Assembly (NCBI GenBank): GCA_001931905.2
Contig: MSJI02000727.1
Location: 1 to 64,000, forward strand
Direction: 5' to 3'
Length of the DNA: 64,000 bases
Origin: Cladosporium sp. IMV 00045
Taxonomy: Eukaryota > Ascomycota > Dothideomycetes > Cladosporiales > Cladosporiaceae
Each line of letters opens with the position of its first letter. Position 1 is the first letter of the stretch. Position numbers and translations under genes: made by a program. The notes under the pieces were generated by a model that was not told the origin of the DNA, made no database searches, and saw only the letters and a list, made by a program, of their open reading frames with translations. Shown one piece after another: positions 22,224-31,512 of the stretch.

Positions 22224-22826
22224 TCAACCAGTGTATTGATTCCTGCACGGAGAGAACGCTCTCCAGCCCCGTCTGACAATCTGGCGATTTGACTTTAACA
22301 TAGCCTCCTCCTCTTCTCTCCCAACTTTTCCCTTAAGCGACGGCGCTCTGGCATAAGGGTTCCACCAGAGCTCATGCACAAGAGCCCCGAAGACAAACAC
22401 CGTATGCGAAAGGAAGGCCCAAGTGACGTAGAGCCCGACAAAAATGCACGCCACTGTCAGTTCCGACGGTACCGCGACGAAAGCTCCAAGCCATGTAATG
22501 AAATCGTGCAACCAGACGTCGACGCGGCGTGTGATGAATGCAGTGCCCACGATCCAGGTCAGTGGAATGTTGACCCATAGGCAGAAGCGGGCAAGGACGG
22601 TTCGTAAGCCCCAGAAGACGAGATATGTGCTGTCGTCTTGCGAAGGGCTGTGGAATTTTTGATGAGGAGAGTGTTTTGAATATGTCGGCCAAGCTTTCTC
22701 GAGCTGGTTATCGTCTTGTGTTGTCGTTTGTTTTGAGTTGAGATAATTTTCGTCGGGTTTCATCTCGTCTCGAGGCATTGTTTGGGCAGGGCTGTTGTAG
22801 TTCCCACTTTTGTCTGAAGATGTCAT
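22224..22826 (-). CDS. Small fungal membrane protein, unknown function (copy 1)
   Basis: A single exon of 200 residues from the ATG at 22826 (MTSSDKSG), a start shared with copy 2; upstream extension only reaches non-ATG codons. The first 60 residues are polar. Hydrophobic segments follow around FWGLRTVLARFCLWVNIPLT, WIVGTAFI, WLGAFVAVPSELTVACIFVG and LYVTWAFLSHTVFVFGALVH, so two to four membrane passes. A conserved ELWWNPYARAPSLKGKVG and a basic tail with RRGWRAFSP close the protein. I do not recognise the family. Conservation of the membrane half and divergence of the polar N-terminus between the two copies supports it as a real gene. Confidence 0.68.
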   Translation of the reverse strand: MTSSDKSGNYNSPAQTMPRDEMKPDENYLNSKQTTTQDDNQLEKAWPTYSKHSPHQKFHSPSQDDSTYLVFWGLRTVLARFCLWVNIPLTWIVGTAFITRRVDVWLHDFITWLGAFVAVPSELTVACIFVGLYVTWAFLSHTVFVFGALVHELWWNPYARAPSLKGKVGREEEEAMLKSNRQIVRRGWRAFSPCRNQYTG

Positions 22827-24447
22827 GGCAGGCCCAACGCTTTGTGTCTTCAAGGTGAGGCGACCTTTTCCGTAGATAAATGGTAACGAGCTGTCAGCTT
22901 ATGAAGCTGTAGAGAAGTGAAGACGAGAGATCTGCCTCGATTTCTGAAGATCTCCTTCCTGATATATATCACAGCTGCAAATAGTACCACCAACATAGAG
23001 CCGGCACGCGAGATCATATACCTACCCACTGGCCAAGAGGCGAAGGATGCCAAACCTGGGCCGTCCATCCGCCAAGCTGAACTACTCGAGCAATCTAAGG
23101 CAACGGGGCGAGGGTGACATGGGGGAAACATCCGGTATCCGGAACCGGTAAGGGTGAATTACCAAGGGCGTTTTACGGAAGGAGATAGACGAAGTCGAAT
23201 AGTCGGGTTGCTAGATCTCGCTCTTTGCCGTTGGCGTTCCGTGCAGCTTTGCTTGGGTGGGTGCGTTGGAAACTTGCAAGTAGGCTGTGAGCGTGGGTTT
23301 CTGGCTGCGCCCAGTGCTTGAAGACTGTGCTTTTCGGCGTTTGGGCGATGCGCCCAGGAGGCGGCTGGCGGTAAGGCGGTGAATCCATGTCATCACTTAT
23401 CAAGATGTGAGCTAGGATGTATGACCTCGGTTTGTGCAGGGAATAAGCTGTGTTGATACTGTCAAGTAGCAAAGTCTTCAGATGCGTTCCTAACGGCTTG
23501 GGCAGGGATCCCGTCTTTTCGCGAAAACGCCTTTTGTCCTAGTCAAACACGGTATATCCCAGGGATTCCTTCGGCGTCGCTTAGAGCCCTATCCCAACCC
23601 CCTGCCAATAAGCCCAAACTACGCTTAGGCCCACATTGTAATGATGGTGTTCCTCCATACATGGACAAAGCATTCAAACTATTGTTGGACTGTTCGACCT
23701 CGTGGCTCGGCTTGCGGTCCGAATGGGATTTGCAACATCATACTCCTTGTACGCTCAGACCCATCTATGCATCGACATACTACTGCTGCACCGAGTACGT
23801 CAGATCCCAAGCAACGAGGGCTTACGCCCTCGGGAAGCGATAAGGCTCAGTGGAAGGCAAACTCCTGCCTTAAGGTACAGAGTAGCGTGCGAGGCCGCAA
23901 CGGCTGCAAGCTTCCTTTTGACGCCTTTCAATGTTACTGCAAGAGAAACAGCTCAGCAGCAAAATACGTGGAACACATGGTCCAAGGAAATTACAGGGCG
24001 ACAACGAGAAATCATTGGGCGAGTACGTACGCTTCGCTGGCACTCCACGGCAACAGTTCCCAAAAGAAGTGTACATGGCTACATACCCCGCGCATTTGGA
24101 GTCCGTCTCAGCTATTTACCACAGGTATGTTGCCTGTTGCCCACCCTTTCTGTTGGGGCGGTACAGTATGTGGTCGAAGGAGGCTTAGCGACCGAGTGAC
24201 AGGCCCATTTCTTCTATGCCTGTGATCTGGCAGAGCCGAACCTTTCTCTTAAATACCACAGTCATAACCTCGAGTCGAAGCATAGGTGAATACGCGATAT
24301 CGTTTTTCAAACAGCGTTCTAGGGAATGGATCGCCGGCAACTCGATCTTCGCAGTGCCGGAGGAGATACACCTGCCCGCTGCCTTGTCTCTTCGTCGAGG
24401 CCTAGCAGGGCGCTGCAGCTCTTGTTACCTCCCAGTCCATAGACCTG
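22827..24447. other. Divergent intergenic region (copy 1), membrane protein / C2H2 regulator 1
   Basis: 1.6 kb. Frames of 60-190 codons occur, but none keeps its frame in copy 2 (56119-57749). It holds a GTTGCCTGTTGCCCAC motif at 24129-24144. No gene seen. Confidence 0.5.
24129..24144 (+). promoter_or_regulatory. GTTGCCTGTTGCCC-type motif, regulator 1 promoter (copy 1)
   Basis: GTTGCCTGTTGCCCAC about 305 bp upstream of the C2H2 regulator 1 start; the same 16-mer is at 57430-57445 in copy 2. Related motifs recur in other promoters of the block. Confidence 0.4.
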
Positions 24448-25596
24448 ATGGATCACTATCGGGCCTGGCAAGCTCCAGCCGCTTTTGAGGGAGTCGATCA
24501 ATACGTCGGAGTTTGGCAGTTTGGAAGTCAAACTCAAGATGGGCCTGGCAAAGTTTTGGATACGAACACAGCACAGAGTTCGAATGCTGGACTGGCACCC
24601 GACTCGGACTTGGATGTCAATATGCTCAGCACTTACGGGTCCTTCGAGGACTCCTGGTCGGTAGAGGCCCACGACGGGTTCTGTCGTTACTCAGGTACAT
24701 CCGAGACGCAGAACTCGCTACCAACCAGTGGTATCGAGGGATTCTTTGCATCAGACAAGTCAAAGCTCCTCAAACCCACGCTCAACGAATCGCTATTAGC
24801 AGAGCACCAGCGTAGAACGGGGAACCCATCCGGATTACTGCAGGATTACCACGAAATTTCGACAAGCAGAACCCAGGACCGCCAGCCTCAGTCGAACTCG
24901 CAATGGCGTGAGTGCGCCGAATGCTTGGCGTGTTTCGAGAGTTTGCGAAGCCTCGAGGACCACGTCAGAAATGTCTCGCACAAGGGTTGGAAGTGCAAAG
25001 ACTGCGGGAAGTCGTATGGCCGACGGGACACTTTCTTGCGGCACAGAGCAACGCACAAAGATGGTACACATAAGTGTACTCAATGTGAAAGCGTCGGGAA
25101 ACAGAAAGCGTTCAAAAGAAAGGACCACCTCATGGAGCACATCCGGAAAGTCCATCCCAGAGGCAGCGACGCCGCGAAGCTGATGTCTTTCAGCTGTGAA
25201 CAGTCAAATTCCTATGGCTCACCGAAGAGCACTGCTCTCAGCGACGCTCGTTGCTTCGACGATCTCCTGCGAATCACCGAGGCTGATACCGTCGCCGATC
25301 GCAGCCTCTCAGAAAGCTGCACATCGCTTTCTCATCCACCGTCGCTCGTAAGCCACGCGGAGGAAGAAAAGAGCACGCCAAAGCAACAACAAGTAATGTG
25401 TAATATTGTCAGATTGTTGAGCGACGTGTTAGGGCATCGGCATCACAAGCTGATGGGAAGTCTTGAGAACCTCGAGAGTCGGTTGAAAGCTCTGAGTGGC
25501 CCGAAAATCGAGTCTGTGGCAGAGGGTATGGCGGAGCTGGCCTTGGTCAAAACCTTGCTTTCTAACGAGACCGACTGTTCGTGTCCAAAGCATTGA
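24448..25596 (+). CDS. C2H2 zinc-finger regulator 1 (copy 1)
   Basis: An intronless frame of 382 residues from the ATG at 24448. The first 150 residues are polar, Ser/Gln/Asp-rich and probably an activation region. Three zinc fingers follow: about 156-178 (CAECLACFESLRSLEDHVRN), about 184-205 (CKDCGKSYGRRDTFLRHRAT) and a longer-spaced third at about 210-237 (CTQCESVGKQKAFKRKDHLM). A C-terminal module at about 315-372 (IVRLLSDVLGHRHHKLMGSL onwards) is also found in C2H2 regulator 2 at 30473, so the two are old paralogues. It should be a nuclear DNA-binding protein; targets are unknown. Copy 2 (57750-58898) has the same length with scattered substitutions, including some within fingers. Confidence 0.9.
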   Translation: MDHYRAWQAPAAFEGVDQYVGVWQFGSQTQDGPGKVLDTNTAQSSNAGLAPDSDLDVNMLSTYGSFEDSWSVEAHDGFCRYSGTSETQNSLPTSGIEGFFASDKSKLLKPTLNESLLAEHQRRTGNPSGLLQDYHEISTSRTQDRQPQSNSQWRECAECLACFESLRSLEDHVRNVSHKGWKCKDCGKSYGRRDTFLRHRATHKDGTHKCTQCESVGKQKAFKRKDHLMEHIRKVHPRGSDAAKLMSFSCEQSNSYGSPKSTALSDARCFDDLLRITEADTVADRSLSESCTSLSHPPSLVSHAEEEKSTPKQQQVMCNIVRLLSDVLGHRHHKLMGSLENLESRLKALSGPKIESVAEGMAELALVKTLLSNETDCSCPKH

Positions 25597-25932
25597 ATAG
25601 ACTTGTTTTCTTTGGTCGGCGGAGACATACAAGTGTTCTTCAAGATGATGATTCAGTTGATGTGGGGATGGGTCAAGCGTGCTTCATCAAAGCTATAAAA
25701 GTCAAAATAAAGTCAAAATGGACTTCACTGCTTGCATACGAATATCGCGACATGGCAACAAAGACCTCGGGAATTCATGAAAAACGCAGGTGGTCTCAAA
25801 GGCGCTCGCATTGTACAAAAAGCTAATTTAAGCTGAAAAACCATCCATCCCAGAGCAGCTACAGACCCCTCATTCGTTCAATGAAGTGCAGTGGTAAGCC
25901 AGCATACCTTATCCTTACATCGCTCAACACTG
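25597..25932. other. Intergenic (copy 1), convergent 3' ends
   Basis: 336 bp between the C2H2 regulator 1 and Arg-rich gene stops; no gene seen. Confidence 0.5.
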
Positions 25933-26660
25933 CTACTTCTCGATGCCACAGCGCCCACGCGCAGTCTTTCGCAGTGATGGCTGACGAACACTGCGCCGCT
26001 TCCGATGAGTGATTAGAGATTCGTCCTCGAAGACGTCGATATTGTCGCCCTGGCGCATCGGTCCTTCCTGGCCCTCATGGCGGTAGGTTGCATGAGATGT
26101 GGTGTTGTCCACTCGCTCCCGCTTGCGACGACAGACGGGCGGCTGATCTGAAGGTGCACATGATGCAAGCCGAGGCTCATTCTTTCCGCGGTTGAAGGCC
26201 GAGAAGTATGCCTGAGGTATGTGACGACCGGGCAATAACGTATTGCTCGGGAAGTCAGCCTCGAAAGAAGCTATGGCATCTTCTGGGGTTTGATCCGGCA
26301 ATGACCCGGTCCAGGTGTCGGAGAAGGCTGTGAACTCTTCTGCCGACGAGTAGGGAAGCCATTGCTTTTCATCGTTTGCCTGAACGATCTGGCTGGAACA
26401 GAAGTTGATGTTGGCTATATCAAGAGTGCCAACATTATATGAGTAACGGCACTCACGGCTGAGCACAAGCCCATTGTCTAAAGCGTGCCAGTCAGCATCC
26501 ACAGTCATCACTATTGGCTTCAATGAGATCACTGACGGGTGTCAGACAAGGAACGATCCGGAGGGCGGCGGACGTGTGTCCGATCCCGAGCGCCAGGCTG
26601 ACGGAGCCCACGCGCTATTGCGTCGTCACTCGCTGGGGTGTTGCGTCTAGACGGCTCCAT
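25933..26660 (-). CDS. Arg-rich orphan protein (copy 1)
   Basis: Two exons, 26537-26660 and 25933-26477, giving 222 residues. The intron has donor GTCAGT, branch CTGAC and acceptor CTTTAG, all identical in copy 2; without it a TGA interrupts the frame. Exon 1 encodes a basic start (MEPSRRNTPASDDAIARGLR, then DRTHVRRPPDRSLSDT). In exon 1 the copies exchange synonymous codons (CCA GCG AGT versus CCT GCC AGC), good evidence for translation. The middle contains the best conserved stretch, FTAFSDTWTGSLPDQTPEDA onwards to LLPGRH. The C-terminus is basic (CRRKRERVD, HRKRRSVRQPSLRKT). I recognise no domain; nuclear location is inferred from the basic clusters. Confidence 0.62.
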
Positions 26661-26822
26661 TGAATCCAGATATCAATCCACACCAAAAAAAGAGAATCAC
26701 GCTGAGGTAAGGGAAGTGGGAAGGGAGACTCGAGCTCAGATATAAATGATCTGGGAAAAGGTCTTTGGATCTTACTGTCCTGCATTCGAGATTCTTAAGT
26801 AGATTCCAAGCGAGCTTCCACC

Positions 26823-26851
26823 AGGTATGTTGCCTCTTAGCCTGTTGCCCG
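26823..26851 (+). promoter_or_regulatory. GTTGCC/CCTGTTGCCC motif pair, Arg-rich gene promoter (copy 1)
   Basis: AGGTATGTTGCC followed by CCTGTTGCCCG, 163-191 bp upstream of the Arg-rich gene start. The same 29 bp are at 60122-60150 in copy 2, while flanking bases differ. Confidence 0.4.
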
Positions 26852-26978
26852 TTTATTGTCAAGCGTTGTGCTTGCGTACGCGCGGCAAAGGGTTCCCAAT
26901 TTGTTCAATAATGAGAAGTAAGCGACTGGCCATCGTGCGTTGTTCAAAACTTCAGGCGTAACACTCACGGTGGGCAAC

Positions 26979-26992
26979 GGGCAACAGGCAAC
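26979..26992 (-). promoter_or_regulatory. GTTGCCTGTTGCCC motif (copy 1)
   Basis: GTTGCCTGTTGCCC on the minus strand with an extra GTTGCCC beside it, about 320 bp upstream of the Arg-rich gene; same core at 60278-60291. Confidence 0.4.
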
Positions 26993-27854
26993 GGGGATCC
27001 CTGGCCTTCTGGTTTGGTGACACAACATGCTGTGGGCAATTTGTTGAACCATTTTAGATGAGAGCTTGGCAAGCTTGATGGGAGTGACGTATTACCACGG
27101 TGATACACGAGCGTCGTCCATCGCCGTAGGTTGATAGTTACTTAATGATATCTGCTGGGTGGCAAGGACGGAGACACACACTCTCGGTGGACCGTTCCAA
27201 GTAATAAGAAAACCAAAGACCGAAAGTGCAACGAGGTGTAAGTATGTTCAATGACGCTTAATAAGCTTTGCATACATGGCATCGACCTTGTCCCCGACTA
27301 AGGCTTTAAGTGGGGCTCGCAATGTTATGTACGTCTAGGTAACACCGCATCTACATGCTGACTGTCTCGACCGTACTCCACATCCCCGACCCCAATCATT
27401 CTTGGCAACTTGGCTCGTGACTGGAAGGGAGGAGGCAGTACCGTTGAAGCTCTTATCCCAAAATCAAGTGGGGAAATTCGTTTATCAGGCAGCGAAAGTC
27501 CTTTTCCAAAGGTATGCTGTCCACGCAGCAAGTTCTTGCGGCGTAGTGTCGGGGCAATGCGAGAATGTTGTGTCCAGGATAGGGGCAAGGTGTCTGGTCT
27601 ATCGTGCTGAGTGTTCCGGGATAGTGCGTCGCAGATTCGTCGTTAGGTAGACGGTTCACGGAATCGTTGATTAATCAATCTCAGTGTGGTGACGGAGCGG
27701 GGGAGACCATAAGGTCATTCTTTCAATCTTGTTGAGTACCAGGTGGAAGTCCAGTTCGACAATGACGGTTCGATTGCGCGTAAAAGGGCATTCAGTTTCA
27801 GCATCTTGCGATGATGGGGGAATGAATGTTTGATATGACATCTGTCACCGAGCC

Positions 27855-28500
27855 TTAACGAGGAGGCAATTTTCGCAGATAGTGAGCAAAAGCGTCTTGG
27901 TCGGACTGCAGCGAGGAAGGTCCATATCTGCCGGGAGATCCATAGAGAGGGTTGGTGGCGGCTCCGCCAGCAAATCTGGTAACATCCCGCAGTGAGCTGC
28001 CAAAAGCTGCCGCGACTTGTGGATCTTGGGCGTTCCGGCGGGGCGGCGGCATCAAGTCTCTGGCAACATCAGTACCGCTGCCCGCCGTAGCACCAGCATC
28101 AGACGTCTTGGCCGAACGGGTAGGTTGCTGCAGAATGGCTGGCGAGCGTCAGTATTCAGTGAGGTCTACACTTAGTTGGACAAATCTCACCATTTTGACG
28201 ATTGCCCGTATGGTCGGTTGCCAGGGGTGAACGCAAGGTTGGCAACGAGTTGCCACTCTGAGGAGACCCTGTGGCATTGGCTGCTGGGTGTTAGCGTCGC
28301 AATGAAGTGTACGTTCGTTGACAAGACTCACAATTCAGTCTATTCGCAGCGAAGCCTGTGGGCCTCTGTGGTGGGTTTCCAGCTGACTGGTTTGTAGCCA
28401 TAGAGCGTGTGTGTTTGTCGTCATGATATTTCTGTTCCTGACGAGGTTTATCGCGAGGTCTCTTTGACGGCTGGTTGCCGTTGGGATTCTTAGGTTCCAT
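27855..28500 (-). CDS. 180-residue orphan protein, three exons (copy 1)
   Basis: Exons 28332-28500, 28191-28280 and 27855-28138 give 180 residues; introns are short with GTGAGT and GTGAGA donors, and copy 2 has the same structure and length. The start is MEPKNPNGNQPSKRPRDKPR, strongly basic and Asn/Pro-rich. The middle is Ser/Thr/Gly-rich. The C-terminal third is best conserved: MPPPRRNAQDPQVAAAFGSS, LRDVTRFAGGAATNPLYGSP and ending AHYLRKLPPR. It looks mostly disordered, with no domain I recognise. The exon 2 acceptor is a tandem CAGCAG, so an extra alanine may be included in some transcripts. It lies between the Arg-rich gene and C2H2 regulator 2, in both copies. Confidence 0.65.
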
Positions 28501-30472
28501 GATGTAGTTCGCAATGCGTGAAGTAGGAGGTTGTTCAGAAACCAAAAGACCAGGCAAAATTGGAATAGGGGTAAAAAAAAAAGGGGTGGGGGGAGAGACA
28601 TATTTGCGAGGAAAACCCCCAGCGACTACATGCGACACAGACCCAAAGGACCACCGATCACCAAGACCGCAGCTCCTGGGCATTCTTACAACAGAGAAAG
28701 CTTTGAGAACAACAGACAGTCCGCGTGACGCCGCTCTCGCCCTCGTTTGGGTCATCTCGACCATGCCGCGACAGTAATCTCGGTGGACCCAAGCTCCCCT
28801 CATTTGTGCTGGCGCCATTGGCGGGGAGAGGGCGGTGGCGAGCTGCTCGGGACGGGCTAGCAGCGGGAGGTGTGCTTGCAGGGCATTAAGGCAGAGATAT
28901 CGTTGGCCAGCGGTGCGAGTTAACAGGTGACCGCGCGCGGGGTCATCGACTGCCAGGACATTTCCTGGGTTCGCGAAAGTCCCAGTGTGTCGATGGATAT
29001 CCGGCAAAACAGGTAAAACGATGAATGAAGGCTGTACAGATTCCGCAGGATAAGCCTTCCATCATATGAAATGGCTTTTCCCGTTGAAACCTCAACCATA
29101 ACAATGCCGGAATATCAACATTCTCTTGTCGATGCAGTCGCCAAAGCAAGGATGTTCATGCTTTTGCATTGCATGCACAGCTGCTAGGCGTAATGCCTTG
29201 GCGGTTTGCTCTTGTCTGTCCCAATATATCCAAACCTTGATACGAGCTCTTGCGCCGGCACGCAGGCCGCGTGGCCTTGTGCAATGGCCCCGCCTGGAAC
29301 ACGATATGCTGCCTGCGTCTCGTGCCAAGGGTGTCGGTGAGCAGCTACACGGAGTGCTTTTGCCATGCAAAGGCTCCCCAAGCACAGCAAGTGTTGGACG
29401 GGGAGAGGTGACGCCGAGCATCTCCGCAAGGCTCCAAGCACCCCACGGCGAGCTCTTTGCATCCGCCGGCGAACGAAAGATAGTCGTGCCACGTTTTCAC
29501 ATGTAATGAGGCATTTTCGAGTAGCTCGTCGCGCTGGAAGCGGTTCCTAGTGGTCGAAAGGATGGGTGGTGTGACGGCTGAAGGCAGCCGAGATCACCGT
29601 CGGGCAGCAATGTCGTCCATGTGACAGTATCGAGAGTAGGATGGCCTGTAATCGTGTTGCCTCGCGCGAAAGAGGTGGTGTGAAGGTGTCAAGGCTTGCG
29701 TGGGCATGAGCTCGGGGGAGGGCGGGACGTCGAGGGCGGCCTCCGCTGGTACCGCGGAAGCTGTACGATGACGACCGTGTAGATTTCGAAGGATCCATGC
29801 GCAGCGAGGCTGAGCGGTTGAGGGACCGACAGCCTGCCAACGAATGTTGCGTTGCAAAGCACCGGAGAACGAGCCTCTTGAAGATGTTGCGACAGTAGAG
29901 ACTGACGGTGGGATTAATGGTGTTGAAGATTCAAGAGGTTTTGCTGACCGCACCGGATGGATGAATCGTAAATAATGGCATGCAATTTGGCCCTTTTGCC
30001 TGGACGTTGTGGCCTGTTAGGCCTGTTGGGCCCTTTTGCCCGTTTGCCAGCTTCCCTCGTCTGAAGTTCAGCCCGACTGCGCATGGCTTATCGTGGCGCG
30101 GCATGATTGACGAGGGCGAGCTCTCAGCCTGATCGCTTGCGTGACCAGCTCCAGACAGCCACCAGCCTGATCCGAGCGTGGGGTTTCATTTCACCGCAGC
30201 TTGTGAGATGGCCTTCCCGCTGATGAAACCGTGTCCATGCGGGCCACGTCCCAGTCTCGCAGCGCTGACGGTCCATAGCATTGCCGATTATAAGCTTGAA
30301 AGGAGGCGAGCGGAAAACATGTGTAGCCCACCCTAAGTGGTCGCGAGAGTCATGGGTCGTTTACCTTACCGTCGTCCAATATTAAGAGGCGCACCTCTTC
30401 TCTAGAGCTCAGCTTTGTGGGTGCACCTTTCGCTTGCACTCCGTCTCCTTTGGTATTCAGCAATTCTTTTCC
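28501..30472. other. Divergent intergenic region (copy 1), 180-residue gene / C2H2 regulator 2
   Basis: Nearly 2 kb. Several frames of 60-130 codons on both strands are similar in copy 2, but single-base indels shift them between copies, so I call no gene. A GCCTGTT-rich cluster lies at 30011-30048. An ncRNA or a long promoter is possible. Confidence 0.45.
30011..30048 (+). promoter_or_regulatory. GGCCTGTT / TTGCCCGTTTGCC cluster, regulator 2 promoter (copy 1)
   Basis: Two GGCCTGTT repeats followed by CCCTTTTGCCCGTTTGCC, 425-462 bp upstream of C2H2 regulator 2; related to the GTTGCC motifs in the block and kept at 63344-63380. Confidence 0.35.
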
Positions 30473-31512
30473 ATGACTTTCCACGGCCAATTCAGCGATT
30501 TTCCAACCCCACGGTATTTCGGTGACGATAGTGCATGGCCCAATGTCGATTTTACTGTCGAGCCTGAATTGTTCCAAATCCGACCGCACGGATACGAGCA
30601 GCCCTACAGAGATTTTGACATGATATCGGATGACATACCATGGGCGATTTCAAACGAGCCGATGGAGGAGCTGAGCTCGGTTTCTTGGTCTGCGATTCCA
30701 GAGCTGAGTCCTACAGCTACTCTCGATAGCTTCTCGGGTCAACCTTGCTCGAGACATTTCCCAAGTGGCCAAAGACGACCGGTCAAAAGCGAACGACGAT
30801 CACCTTCGTCCGTTGGATCAATTGACTCAGACTCAACTTTCTCAACAGAAAAAGACTTGGATCGTCACCGCTGTTCTGAATGCCATGAGTTCTTCGGAAC
30901 CCTCCAGGCACTCGATCGACACACACAGGAAAGCTCTCATAAAGCGTGGAAGTGCCAAGAGCCTGGGTGTTACAGGGAATACACACGGCGAGACACGTTC
31001 TTGAGACACCGTACAGCTCATGGCAACAACGCACATGCATGTGTTGAGTGTCTGAACGACGGGAAGTCGAAGGTGTTCAAACGCAAGGATCATTTAGGTG
31101 AACATGTGCGCAAATGTCATGGCAAAGGCTCCGGGAGCAACGGGTTTGTTACGCCGAGCCAAGCAACAGGAGGCAACGATGCTGACAGGACGCTAGGTCA
31201 GAGAAGGCCTCCACACATGGCTGCAGTGCCGATTCCGAATGCGAACCCGCAAGATCCAACACAGTAATCAAACGTGAAGGCCGCTCACATGAAAAAGAGA
31301 AGGCCATGAGAGACGCTATGGCGTCTTTGAACACAGTGCTTGGAGGACACGGCCCAGACCTCATCGAAAGGCTTAATGACCAGATGACGGGCATGAGTGG
31401 TGAGGATATCCGATTGGTCGCAGCTACCATGGCCGGTGCAGCACTGGCAAAAACGAGTGGCTCTCCTGAATCGTCTTTATGTCTGGGTGCCCATTCCAGA
31501 GGGCCATGCTGA
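30473..31512 (+). CDS. C2H2 zinc-finger regulator 2 (copy 1)
   Basis: Two exons, 30473-31196 and 31265-31512, giving 323 residues. The start is the ATG at 30473 (MTFHGQFSDF), shared with copy 2; a longer frame begins only at a TTG. Three fingers occur: about 134-156 (CSECHEFFGTLQALDRHTQE), about 162-185 (CQEPGCYREYTRRDTFLRHR) and about 190-216 (CVECLNDGKSKVFKRKDHLG). A stop at 31265-31267 would end the first frame. A 68-bp GT-AG intron instead leads into a second frame encoding LNTVLGGHGPDLIERLNDQM, then LVAATMAGAALAKTSGS, which resembles the C-terminal module of C2H2 regulator 1. That similarity is why I join the exons. It is probably a nuclear transcription factor with unknown targets. Confidence 0.82.

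Larger units (their letters stand above)
26661..27854. other. Intergenic (copy 1), Arg-rich gene promoter
   Basis: About 1.2 kb between the Arg-rich start and the stop of the 180-residue gene. It holds two GTTGCC-type motif clusters (26823-26851 and 26979-26992). A minus-strand frame at 26837-27052 is present in both copies but has no start-site logic or splice partner. No gene called. Confidence 0.5.
16439..30676 (+). repeat. Segmental duplication, copy 1 (part with a partner in this window)
   Basis: Collinear with 49600-64000 in gene order, orientation and intron positions. The offset is 33161 bp at the left end and 33324 bp at the right end, so copy 2 has gained a net 163 bp of indels. 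The left limit coincides with the assembly gap before copy 2; the right limit is set only by the window edge. Confidence 0.97.

Noticed and set aside
26837..27052. Minus-strand 71-codon frame present in both copies (also 60136-60351)
   Set aside because: It overlaps the GTTGCC motif clusters, has a GTGAGT donor-like site inside but no convincing partner exon, and its conservation is no higher than in nearby spacer.
29126..29506. Long frames on both strands (29126-29506 plus, 29184-29492 and 29594-29953 minus) with counterparts in copy 2
   Set aside because: Single-base insertions or deletions shift the frames between copies and their starts differ. GC-rich DNA gives long chance frames, and no frame shows silent-site bias.
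30473..31512. Regulator 2 as a pseudogene because of the stop at 31265-31267 and a second frame after it
   Set aside because: A 68-bp GT-AG intron removes the stop and restores a C-terminal module homologous to regulator 1, so an intact two-exon gene is the simpler reading.
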